A stretch of 44,202 nucleotides of DNA from the NCBI GenBank assembly GCA_903887325.1, contig CAISPG010000089.1, positions 1 to 44,202 on the forward strand. The letters are read 5' to 3'. Position numbers and translations under genes: made by a program. This DNA is from an uncultured Burkholderiales bacterium. GTDB taxonomy: Bacteria > Pseudomonadota > Gammaproteobacteria > Burkholderiales > Burkholderiaceae_C. Shown here one piece after another: positions 37,128-44,202 of this stretch; the first letter of the stretch is position 1, and each line of letters opens with the position of its first letter. The notes under the pieces were generated by a model. The model saw only the letters and a list, made by a program, of their open reading frames with translations. It was not told the DNA's origin and did no database searches.

Positions 37128-38107
37128 AACCGAAACTTATCGTGTCCCGCCCGATCTACCCGGAAGTGATCGAAAGATTAAAAATTGATTTTGAAGTCAC
37201 CGCTCACCAGACCGACCCCGAATGGAGCATAGATCGCTGGACTCAGGCGCTGAGTCAGCACGATGCCGCGTTGACCATGGGCATAGAAACGGTGAACGAG
37301 GCGGTGTTGGCCGCCTGTCCGCGTTTGCGCATGTGCGCCAATTTGTCTGTGGGCTATAACAATTTTGACGTACCGGCCATGTCACGACACAAGGTGTTGG
37401 CCACCAACGCGCCCGATGTGCTGACCGAGACCACGGCTGACTTCGGGTTTGCGTTGCTGATGGCGGCAGCCCGCCGTGTGACCGAAAGCGAACGCTACAT
37501 ACGCGAAGGCCATTGGCAGAAGTGGGCGTTGGAGTCGTTTGCGGGCATGGCGGTGCATGGCAGCACCCTGGGCATCATAGGCATGGGGCGCATAGGCCAG
37601 GCGATTGCCAAACGCGGCGCACACGGTTTCAACATGCGCGTGATTTACCACAACCGCAGCCGTCTAAGCGCCTCAGACGAGACCGCTTGCAAAGCTGCTT
37701 ACGTGAGTAAACAAGCCCTGCTGCAACAAGCAGATCACGTGGTGCTGGTGCTGCCCTACAGCAAAGAATCGCACCACACCATAGGCGCGGCTGAACTCGC
37801 CATGATGAAGCCTACCGCCACGCTGGTGAACATCGCTCGAGGCGGCATCATTGACGATGCAGCGCTGGCCAAAGCGCTGGCGTCGGGACACATAGCTGCC
37901 GCCGGGCTGGACGTGTTTGAAGGCGAGCCCAAACTGCATCCGGATTTATTGAAAGTACCAAATGCCGTGTTGACACCGCACATCGGCAGTTCCACCCGCG
38001 CCACGCGTTTGGCCATGGCCAATCTGGCGGCCGATAACCTGATTGCATTTTTCAAAAACGGCAGCGCATTGACGCCGCTTAACCCCGAGGTATTGGCACA
38101 CTCATGA
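37124..38107 (+). CDS. D-2-hydroxyacid dehydrogenase (glyoxylate/hydroxypyruvate reductase-like)
   Basis: This 327-residue NAD(P)-dependent enzyme has the nucleotide motif LGIIGMGRIGQAIAKRG and the catalytic triad R239 (NIARGGIID), E268 (FEGEP) and H286 (LTPHIGS). It is closest in character to the GhrB / glycerate dehydrogenase branch. The start at 37124 is coupled to the antiporter stop. It ends in an ATGA overlap with rmuC. Confidence 0.88.
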   Translation: MKPKLIVSRPIYPEVIERLKIDFEVTAHQTDPEWSIDRWTQALSQHDAALTMGIETVNEAVLAACPRLRMCANLSVGYNNFDVPAMSRHKVLATNAPDVLTETTADFGFALLMAAARRVTESERYIREGHWQKWALESFAGMAVHGSTLGIIGMGRIGQAIAKRGAHGFNMRVIYHNRSRLSASDETACKAAYVSKQALLQQADHVVLVLPYSKESHHTIGAAELAMMKPTATLVNIARGGIIDDAALAKALASGHIAAAGLDVFEGEPKLHPDLLKVPNAVLTPHIGSSTRATRLAMANLAADNLIAFFKNGSALTPLNPEVLAHS

Positions 38108-39405
38108 GTAACGATTGGGTACTGTTGTTCATGCTCGCCGCCGGTTTGGGCGGCATTGTCTTTGTCATGCGCCGCTTCGCCGGACCGCCGCCGCAAAACA
38201 ACCACGCGATTGAGCAGTTGGAAGAAAAGCTTGAACGCGTCTCGCGCGACATGCGGTTTGAGATCAGCGAAAACCTGCGCGGTAACCGCCAGGAAATGTC
38301 ACAAAGCATGGCGCAGTTTCAGCAAACGCTGACCGAGCAACTCGCGCTGATGCAAACCAATTTGAACGCGCAGTTGCAAACGCTTGGCGAAGGCAACACC
38401 CGCCGCATGGCCGAGGTGCGCGAAACCCTGGATAGGCAATTGCAGAACTTGCAGGAAACCAATATTGCCAAGCTCGAAGAGATGCGCAAAACGGTGGACG
38501 AAAAACTGCAAACCACGTTGGAAAAGCGTTTGAGTGAAAGCTTTAAACAAGTGGCCGAGCGATTAGAGCAAGTGCACCAAGGCTTAGGGCAAATGCAAAC
38601 CCTGGCGCAAGGCGTGGGTGATTTGCAAAAGGTGCTTAGCAATGTGAAAACACGCGGCATCTTCGGCGAAGTGCAGTTACAGGCTTTGCTTGACCAGGTG
38701 TTGACCATAGAACAATACGGCAAACAAGTGGAAACCAAACCTCGCAGTAACCAGCGTGTGGACTTCGCCATCAAGCTGCCCGGACGCAGCGACGACGGTG
38801 CCAGCGTGTGGCTGCCCATAGACGCTAAGTTCCCGCGCGAAGACTACGAACGTTTGCTCGAAGCGCAAAACCGTTCAGATGCGCCGGGGGCAGAAAGCGC
38901 TGCCAAAGCCATGGAAGCGCGCATTCGACTGGAAGCCAAAACCATTGCTGAAAGTTATCTGGCGCCGCCCCACACCACTGACTTTGCGATTTTGTTTTTA
39001 CCGGTTGAAGGTTTGTACGCAGAGGTATTGCGCCGCCCCGGGTTGATGGACAACTTGCAGCGCGATTTTCGGGTCACGCTGGCCGGCCCCACCACGTTGC
39101 TGGCGATATTGAACAGCTTGCACATGGGTTTTCGCACGCTGGCTTTGGAGAAACAAGCGTCAGAAGTGTGGAAGGTACTGGGCGCTGTCAAAACCGAGTT
39201 TGAACGCTACGGCGAATGGGTGGCCAAGGTGCGCGAGCAAGTGCAAAAGGCGGCCGACACTTTGGACAAGGCCGACACCCGCAGCAAGCAAATGCGGCGC
39301 GCACTCAAAGTGGTCGAGGCCTTGCCTGAGACCGAAGCGCTGGCGCGATTGCCATTGCAAATGGACGATATGTCGGACGTCATAGACCCTAACGACCCTG
39401 ATTAA
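38104..39405 (+). CDS. rmuC: RmuC-type DNA recombination-limiting protein
   Basis: This 433-residue protein has one N-terminal membrane anchor (residues 5-22). A long coiled coil follows (about 35-190, rich in Gln/Glu/Leu heptads), then the conserved RmuC nuclease-like domain (NVKTRGIFGEVQLQALLDQV, VWLPIDAKFPREDYERLLEA, FAILFLPVEGLYAEVLRRPG). E. coli RmuC limits inversion at short repeats; molecular details are poorly known. It is coupled to the dehydrogenase gene upstream. Confidence 0.93.
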   Translation: MSNDWVLLFMLAAGLGGIVFVMRRFAGPPPQNNHAIEQLEEKLERVSRDMRFEISENLRGNRQEMSQSMAQFQQTLTEQLALMQTNLNAQLQTLGEGNTRRMAEVRETLDRQLQNLQETNIAKLEEMRKTVDEKLQTTLEKRLSESFKQVAERLEQVHQGLGQMQTLAQGVGDLQKVLSNVKTRGIFGEVQLQALLDQVLTIEQYGKQVETKPRSNQRVDFAIKLPGRSDDGASVWLPIDAKFPREDYERLLEAQNRSDAPGAESAAKAMEARIRLEAKTIAESYLAPPHTTDFAILFLPVEGLYAEVLRRPGLMDNLQRDFRVTLAGPTTLLAILNSLHMGFRTLALEKQASEVWKVLGAVKTEFERYGEWVAKVREQVQKAADTLDKADTRSKQMRRALKVVEALPETEALARLPLQMDDMSDVIDPNDPD

Positions 39406-39426
39406 GCTGCGCCTACACACTTTGTT

Positions 39427-40572
39427 TTGAAAAAAAATCTGATCAAACTGATCGCAGGCCAAGCTTGTTTGCACGCCTGCATGACGGGCATGCGCATGGC
39501 CGCGCCGTTGCTGGCTTTGCGCCAAGGCTACAGCGCGGTGCTGGTCGGCGTATTGATAGCGCTGTTTGCGCTGACCCAGGTGTTTCTGGCTTTGCCTTCG
39601 GGCAGGTACGCAGACAAACACGGCTTGAAGCGGCCGGTCATGCTGAGTGTGTTGGCCTCCAGTTTGGGCGGCGTGTTGGCCGCTACCTGGCCGGTGTTTC
39701 CGGTCTTGTGTTTAAGTGCGCTGCTCAGTGGCGGCGCGACCGGTGTGGCCATCATTGCTTTGCAAAGACATGTGGGAAGGCTTTCGCGTGATGTGAACGA
39801 GATGCGTTTGTCCTACAGCTGGCTGGCCATAGGACCCGCAGTTTCCAATTTTGTCGGCCCGCTGGCTGCCGGTGTGTTGATTGATGCTTCGGGATTTCCG
39901 GCTGCGTTTGCTTTGCTGGCGGTGTTGCCTTGGTTCGCCTGGTTTGCCGTGCGCCATGAAGCGCCCACGCCAGCCAGTGAGCAAACGCGCAAGGATCCGG
40001 ACAAACGCGCCTGGGATTTGCTGGCCGAGCCCGGCTTCAGACGTTTGTTGATCGTGAACTGGTTTTTATCCGCCAGCTGGGATTTGCATACCTTTGTGGT
40101 GCCGTTGCTGGGGCACGAACGCGGCATCAGCGCGTCGGCCATCGGCGCCATATTGGGCAGCTTTGCCTTATGCGCAGCGCTGATACGCGTGGTGCTGCCG
40201 TGGCTTGCCAAGCGCTGGCAGGAATGGCAAGTGATTGTGGTGGCCATGCTGTTGACTTGTGTGCTGCTTGCGCTTTACCCGCTGGCGCATGCGGCTTGGG
40301 CCATGGGCATGATGTCTGCATTGCTGGGACTGGCTTTGGGCAGTGTGCAACCGATGGTGATGAGCAGCTTGCACCAACTGCTGCCGCCTGATCGCCAGGG
40401 CGAAGGCTTAGGTCTCAGGTTGATGCTGATCAACGCCTCCAGCGTCGCCATGCCCATGCTGTTCGGCAGCCTGGGCGCGTGGCTTGGAGTGGCGGCGGTG
40501 TTCTGGTGCGGCTCAGCGACTGTGGGTGCCGGCAGCAGACTGGCCTGGCAGATGAAGATCAAGGGGCACTGA
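39427..40572 (+). CDS. MFS transporter
   Basis: This 381-residue major-facilitator protein has about 12 helices. The loop 2-3 motif is SGRYADKHGLKRP (GxxxDxxGRR-like). The likely start is TTG 39427, which preserves the whole first helix (LIKLIAGQACLHACMTG); the next in-frame Met at 39481 would delete half of it. The substrate is unknown; drug or metabolite export is typical. It follows rmuC by 21 nt and ends the + strand run. Confidence 0.83.
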   Translation: MKKNLIKLIAGQACLHACMTGMRMAAPLLALRQGYSAVLVGVLIALFALTQVFLALPSGRYADKHGLKRPVMLSVLASSLGGVLAATWPVFPVLCLSALLSGGATGVAIIALQRHVGRLSRDVNEMRLSYSWLAIGPAVSNFVGPLAAGVLIDASGFPAAFALLAVLPWFAWFAVRHEAPTPASEQTRKDPDKRAWDLLAEPGFRRLLIVNWFLSASWDLHTFVVPLLGHERGISASAIGAILGSFALCAALIRVVLPWLAKRWQEWQVIVVAMLLTCVLLALYPLAHAAWAMGMMSALLGLALGSVQPMVMSSLHQLLPPDRQGEGLGLRLMLINASSVAMPMLFGSLGAWLGVAAVFWCGSATVGAGSRLAWQMKIKGH

Positions 40573-40594
40573 CAAAGATATATTGATCAACAAT

Positions 40595-40612
40595 TGACAG
40601 TTTGATCTGTCA
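40595..40612. promoter_or_regulatory. Inverted repeat TGACAG-N6-CTGTCA before a small gene
   Basis: A perfect 6-bp inverted repeat (40595-40600 with 40607-40612) lies about 40 nt upstream of the small cupin-like gene. The left arm overlaps a consensus TTGACA (40594-40599) that may be its -35 element; no well-spaced -10 was found. It looks like an operator rather than a terminator because no T-tract follows. Confidence 0.4.
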
Positions 40613-40649
40613 TATTTGTTTCATTAAAGTGTGCCATAGTTTTCACAAG

Positions 40650-40943
40650 ATGAAACAGACACATACTTCACTAGAACGCTTTAAGCAATCGCTGGACATC
40701 CAGGGGTTTATTTCTCCTATGCTGAGTGCATTACCGCCTCGCGAAGTCTTACGCAGGCCGCCGGGTGAGCAAGAAATTTTCGGTATGGTGCTTGATGGTG
40801 ACCTTGAGTTGAAAACGCAAAACACACAATCCGTCTACGCCAAACACGAGGTATTTTTCATAGACGGCACCGAGAACTTTGAAATTCATTCCGGAAGCAG
40901 TGGTGTTGAGTATTTATTTGCGTTCAAAAAAAACAGGACTTGA
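40650..40943 (+). CDS. Small cupin-like protein
   Basis: The protein has 97 residues starting at ATG 40650; an in-frame codon at 40602 would lie inside the putative control region. GEQEIFGMVLDGDLELKTQN and HEVFFIDGTENFEIHSG have the rhythm of a small single-domain cupin, but the usual metal-binding histidines are largely missing. Function not recognised. It may be a sensor or ligand-binding protein. It is expressed alone, between an MFS gene and a CorA-type channel. Confidence 0.6.
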   Translation: MKQTHTSLERFKQSLDIQGFISPMLSALPPREVLRRPPGEQEIFGMVLDGDLELKTQNTQSVYAKHEVFFIDGTENFEIHSGSSGVEYLFAFKKNRT

Positions 40944-41007
40944 GTGCTAGTATTTCCCGCTTGTCAATCCCATTTTCACAGGCAAGCAGACAGACCTGAA
41001 ATAACAA

Positions 41008-42132
41008 ATGCGCAATTTCCATATTCACGGCAATTCGATTGTTGAAACCGATAAATTAATACCTGCCTTAAGTGCCACAGGTTTTCACTGGTTGAGTTTC
41101 AGCAGAAGAGAATTTGAAGTCGCCCTGCCGGACATTCAGCAAATGCTGGATCAATTGTTCAAGCTCGAAGTCCTTGAATTGCATTTGACGGATTTACTGA
41201 ATAACCAATTACCCTCGCATTACGACTACACATCTGAATACGATGTCATCATTTTCAGGCGACTGGCCCGGGGCCGCTCAGAGTCTGATGTGTTTCATCC
41301 CGGTCAGGTACTTCACGCGGCAAGCGCCAGCAGCGGTCCGCCGATACTGCGGCGCATAGATACCAGTCCCATAGGATTTCTTGTCATTGACAAATTAATC
41401 ATCACGGTTCATCCAGCCGACTGCGCGGTCAGAGATGCATTCGCCTTGAAACTATTGAATGCGGTCAGCTCGTCCAACGTGTCCCATGCCGCTAACCGGC
41501 TTGCAGCCAATCCCACTGATTTGATGCTGCGCCTCATAGGCCAAGTGGTTGACGGCTATCTTGATTTGCGCAAGGAGTTGACCCGTCAACTGGACCATTG
41601 GCAAAGTGAACTCATCAACCCCAAAGCCAGATTCAATAACTGGAGCGCTTTGCTGGATTCGCGACTGACGCTGCATTATCTGGATGAAATTTGTGAAGAC
41701 CAGCGAGCCGCTATGCAGGATTGGATAGAAGCTCTGGATACCTGGTTGGAGAATGAGGCCTTGTCGGCCAAAGAACTTGAGTTACTCAAGGTGCGCAGCA
41801 GGGATGTGCTCGAGCATATTGAGCGTGTCGTGCACCATGTGAACCGATTAGAGCAAAGTGCAGAAACCGCAGTGCAAATGCATTTCAATATACAAAGCAA
41901 TCACAACAATGATGTGATGAAAACGCTGACTGCGCTGACAGCTATTTTTCTGCCCTTGAACCTGATCACTGGTTTTTTCGGTATGAACTTTGAAAATTTT
42001 CCAGCCCTCAAGCACCCGGATGCCTTGCTCATCACTGAACTGTTCATGGGCTTGTTGGTCATTGCTCTGGGCAGTTATTTTTGGATCAACAGATACCTGA
42101 CCGTTTCTAAGGCCAGGTCTCGTAGCGATTGA
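41008..42132 (+). CDS. CorA-type divalent metal ion transporter
   Basis: This 374-residue protein has a large N-terminal cytoplasmic domain, a long helix with coiled-coil character (LEHIERVVHHVNRLEQSAET) and two C-terminal membrane helices. The first helix ends in the family-defining GMN motif (FFGMNFEN). It probably carries Mg2+, Co2+ or Zn2+. The N-terminal domain (MRNFHIHGNSIVETDKLIP) is divergent, so the specific ion is uncertain. The start at 41008 is the first ATG after a 64-nt gap without an obvious ribosome site. Confidence 0.87.
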   Translation: MRNFHIHGNSIVETDKLIPALSATGFHWLSFSRREFEVALPDIQQMLDQLFKLEVLELHLTDLLNNQLPSHYDYTSEYDVIIFRRLARGRSESDVFHPGQVLHAASASSGPPILRRIDTSPIGFLVIDKLIITVHPADCAVRDAFALKLLNAVSSSNVSHAANRLAANPTDLMLRLIGQVVDGYLDLRKELTRQLDHWQSELINPKARFNNWSALLDSRLTLHYLDEICEDQRAAMQDWIEALDTWLENEALSAKELELLKVRSRDVLEHIERVVHHVNRLEQSAETAVQMHFNIQSNHNNDVMKTLTALTAIFLPLNLITGFFGMNFENFPALKHPDALLITELFMGLLVIALGSYFWINRYLTVSKARSRSD

Positions 42133-42157
42133 TGCTTCACGTTACTGACAACCCAGT

Positions 42158-42952
42158 TCAAACCACCATCGCTGTCGTACACCCGTCCATGGTCAGCACC
42201 ACGCCGCTGATGTAGCTGGCACGCTCTGAAGCCAGGTAGACCACGGCATCGGCTACTTCTTCGGACCGGGCAATGCGTCCCATGGGAATTCGCGCATTCG
42301 CGCGTTGCATGGCTTCATGCGTTGTGATGCCTTGCGCACGCGCATCTGTGGCCATGCCTTCTTGTAAACGGTCGGTGAGGGTGAGGCCAGGGTTGACCGC
42401 GTTCACACGCACGCCCTTGGCCGCGTAAGCCGAGGCCATGCCGGCGTTGACCAGCATCAAAGCTGCGTTGGCAGCACCGCCGGGCATGTGTATGGCGCTG
42501 GCCACTTTGCCGCCTGCGCCTATGACGTTGACAATAACGCCTGCACCTCTTTGCCCCATGCGCTTGATGGTCGGATCGATCATGTGTATGTAGGAAAAAT
42601 ATTTCGCATGCATAGCGGCCTGCCAGACCTCGGGGTTGAGATCATCGGGCGCGGTGCGTTTAGCAGCACCGGCTGAATTCACCAGGATGTCAACCGGCCC
42701 GAAGTGTTGTTCGGCCTGGTTCAATACCTGCTCACCGTTTGCGGCGATTTGCATATCGGCGGCGATGGTGTATAGCGAGGAGGCAGGGTAGTCTGTTTTG
42801 AGTAACTCGACGGCTGCAGCCAGATTAAACGTGTCGCGCGACACCAGAGTGACTTTGGCACCTTCTGCCAGAAAGCCTTGTGCACAGGCCAGGCCTATGC
42901 CTTTGCTGCCGCCGGTGATCAGTACGTGTTTATCGGTGAGATGCAAATCCAT
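42158..42952 (-). CDS. Atypical short-chain dehydrogenase/reductase
   Basis: This 264-residue Rossmann protein has TGGSKGIGLACAQGF and NSAGAA. The normal Ser and YxxxK positions are replaced: the segment after NVIGAGGKVASAIHM reads PGGAANAALM instead of Y-x-x-x-K. The cofactor site looks intact, so it may bind NAD(P) but catalyse differently or not at all; related sequences with a similar gap are known. It lies next to a second, normal SDR in the same direction (40-nt gap). Substrate unknown. Confidence 0.85.
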   Translation of the reverse strand: MDLHLTDKHVLITGGSKGIGLACAQGFLAEGAKVTLVSRDTFNLAAAVELLKTDYPASSLYTIAADMQIAANGEQVLNQAEQHFGPVDILVNSAGAAKRTAPDDLNPEVWQAAMHAKYFSYIHMIDPTIKRMGQRGAGVIVNVIGAGGKVASAIHMPGGAANAALMLVNAGMASAYAAKGVRVNAVNPGLTLTDRLQEGMATDARAQGITTHEAMQRANARIPMGRIARSEEVADAVVYLASERASYISGVVLTMDGCTTAMVV

Positions 42953-42992
42953 GAGCGTCCTTCGTCTTTCAGTTCTGTTATCAAGTTGCGGA

Positions 42993-43775
42993 TCAGCACA
43001 ACACCATGCCGCCGTCCATTTGTATGGATTGACCGGTCATGCCGGTCGCGTCTGCCGAGGCCAGAAACACCGCCATGCCGGCGATCTCTGCGGCTTGCGT
43101 GAAACGCCCCAGAGGCACGCGCGACAAAGCGGCTTTTTCAAAATCGGCAATGCTGGTGTTGCCGCTTTGCGCCGCTTCGATCTTTACCGCATCAAACATA
43201 TCGGTTTCAACAAAGCCGGGGCAAATCGCGTTCACTGTGACCTTGTACGGGCTGGCTTCCAAAGCCACGCAGCGCGTGAGACCGACCACTGCGTGCTTGC
43301 TCACGTTGTAGGCGCTTTGGTTGCGCGATCCCCATTTACCGGCGGTGGAAGCGATATTGATGATGCTTCCCTTTTGGCGTTGTTGCATGTGCGGCAGACA
43401 GGCTTGGGTGAAATGCAGTACGCCAAACAAATTCACGTCCAGCAGCTCTTGAAAATCCTGCGCCGTGTATTCCAGAAAGGTTTTGGAGCGGTAAATGCCG
43501 GCGTTGTTGACCAGCGTGTCGACACGGCCGAAATACTTTTCAACCTGAGTCACTGCTTGAAAGCAAGCTTCTCTGTCTGTCACGTCCAGCGCCAGCGTCA
43601 TGATTTGCGCAGCAGACAAGGGCAGGGTGGCGGCCAGTTCGTCCAATATTTTTTTGTTTCTGGCGATCAGGCACAGCGAGGCGCCTTCTTTGGCGTAGGC
43701 CTGTGCAATCGCCTGTCCAATGCCACGGCTGGCACCGGTGATGATGGCCACTGAGCCGCTGAGTCTTTGTCCCAT
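42993..43775 (-). CDS. Short-chain dehydrogenase/reductase
   Basis: This 260-residue classical SDR has TGASRGIGQAIAQAY, NNAGIY, catalytic Ser in NIASTAGKWGS and the YNVSK pair. It ends in a typical MDGGMVLC tail. The ATG at 43775 is preceded by AGGGGACAGC; a longer frame from 43802 is unnecessary. It is probably co-transcribed with the atypical SDR downstream. It resembles 3-oxoacyl-ACP reductase or 3-hydroxybutyrate-dehydrogenase-like enzymes, without enough detail to choose. Confidence 0.87.
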   Translation of the reverse strand: MGQRLSGSVAIITGASRGIGQAIAQAYAKEGASLCLIARNKKILDELAATLPLSAAQIMTLALDVTDREACFQAVTQVEKYFGRVDTLVNNAGIYRSKTFLEYTAQDFQELLDVNLFGVLHFTQACLPHMQQRQKGSIINIASTAGKWGSRNQSAYNVSKHAVVGLTRCVALEASPYKVTVNAICPGFVETDMFDAVKIEAAQSGNTSIADFEKAALSRVPLGRFTQAAEIAGMAVFLASADATGMTGQSIQMDGGMVLC

Positions 43776-43881
43776 TGCTGTCCCCTGTTGTCTTGGCGTC
43801 AAATCACAGCATCTTAGAGTGGCGAGGGGCGTACAGCGAAACCTTAGTCAACCTACGCTTTAAATCACGCTTATTTCAAGC

Positions 43882-44202
43882 TGTCTGAAGTGGACCCCAA
43901 GAGCAAGACAAACTTGATGCCAGTTTAAGTTGCACTCAGTTTTCATGCAGCTGGTCGGCGCTGCCCCGATTTTTGAATTCTATTCCTAATGTCTTTTCAA
44001 TGCTCTCGTTTTTGAACGCAGTCCCGCTGGAGCGAAGCGCAACTGGGAGTCCCTTCTTGGTGCCGTACTTGTCCACGATCATGGCGCCGCCCCCGCTTGC
44101 ACTTTGGTAGACCTCATCGGGCGTCTTATTGCCCAAAGCCTGGTGGGGCCGATCGCCGTTGTATTCCACAAAGTATTTGCTCAGGCCCAGTAGCAACTCG
44201 CC
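43882..44202 (-). mobile_element. 3' end of an IS3-family insertion sequence (truncated by the window edge)
   Basis: The transposase C-terminus lies at the right edge, and a plausible element end lies near TGTCTGAAGTGGACCCC (43882-43898). The other end is outside the window, so neither terminal inverted repeat nor target duplication can be confirmed. Confidence 0.5.
43936..44202 (-). CDS. IS3-family transposase (OrfB/integrase core) C-terminus, partial
   Basis: The 88 visible residues open to the window edge. The segment YFVEYNGDRPHQALGNKTPDEVY is the conserved end of the rve integrase domain of IS3-family OrfB proteins. The tail runs SGGGAMIVDKYG, ALRSSGTAF and LGIEFKNRGSADQLHEN. No frameshift is seen in this part. 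The catalytic DDE residues would lie upstream, outside the window. Confidence 0.85.
   Translation of the reverse strand, partial: GELLLGLSKYFVEYNGDRPHQALGNKTPDEVYQSASGGGAMIVDKYGTKKGLPVALRSSGTAFKNESIEKTLGIEFKNRGSADQLHEN

Noticed and set aside
42798-43754. 318-residue plus-strand frame across both SDR genes
   Set aside because: Spans two convincing minus-strand genes and their gap; no protein similarity.

Overview
The window looks like chromosomal DNA of a betaproteobacterium, most likely order Burkholderiales and possibly Comamonadaceae or a neighbouring family. This rests on gene content: a protocatechuate 4,5-cleavage cluster with its own ABC importer, a phasin, an rpoD with a Lys/Ala/Pro-rich N-terminus, and an amide/urea-type ABC receptor next to a transporter-kinase fusion. 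No rRNA, tRNA or CRISPR array was seen. The lineage call is inference, not a database result.

Layout: (1) 1-5155 holds a partial amide/urea-type ABC substrate-binding protein, divergent from a nucleobase-transporter/histidine-kinase/receiver fusion and its LuxR-type response regulator. (2) 5186-7209 holds a stand-alone MetE-like methyltransferase divergent from a GntR/FCD regulator; their shared intergenic region carries two GTATAC sites. (3) 7335-18694 is one tightly packed + strand run: a branched-chain-type ABC importer (receptor, two permeases, two ATPases), an unexpected prepilin peptidase, then ligJ, ligK, a DUF1932-type dehydrogenase, ligI, ligA, ligB and ligC. Together they would import an aromatic acid, cleave protocatechuate at 4,5, oxidise the semialdehyde to 2-pyrone-4,6-dicarboxylate, hydrolyse and hydrate it, and split it to pyruvate plus oxaloacetate. 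The 4-oxalomesaconate tautomerase (LigU type) is not in the window.

(4) 18698-19389 is a vapBC-type toxin-antitoxin pair with a perfect inverted-repeat operator. (5) 19460-20464 is an aldo/keto reductase. (6) 20557-28432 is a minus-strand block: SDR, gamma-glutamyltransferase, dnaG, rpoD, EamA exporter. Here ggt sits where rpsU would usually precede dnaG, and a terminator-like hairpin lies in the rpoD leader. (7) 28544-30135 has a patatin-like lipoprotein convergent with a phasin.

(8) 30348-32297 is the most unusual gene. It is one open reading frame that starts like a TpsA exoprotein (signal peptide, start of the TPS domain, YDG-type repeat) and ends as a TpsB/FhaC-type outer-membrane beta-barrel without POTRA domains. 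It is bracketed by an imperfect 27-28 bp AT-rich direct repeat. (9) 32509-40572 is a packed + strand run: histone-deacetylase-like amidohydrolase, thioesterase, nitroreductase, pncB, CPA1-like antiporter, 2-hydroxyacid dehydrogenase, rmuC and an MFS transporter. (10) 40650-43775 has a small cupin-like protein, a CorA-type channel and two SDRs, one lacking the usual catalytic Tyr/Lys. (11) The right edge is the 3' end of an IS3-family transposase.

No gene-free stretch exceeds about 300 bases. The longest gaps (about 210-250 bp, at 670-921, 30136-30347 and 32298-32508) are regulatory or AT-rich and are described in the entries.
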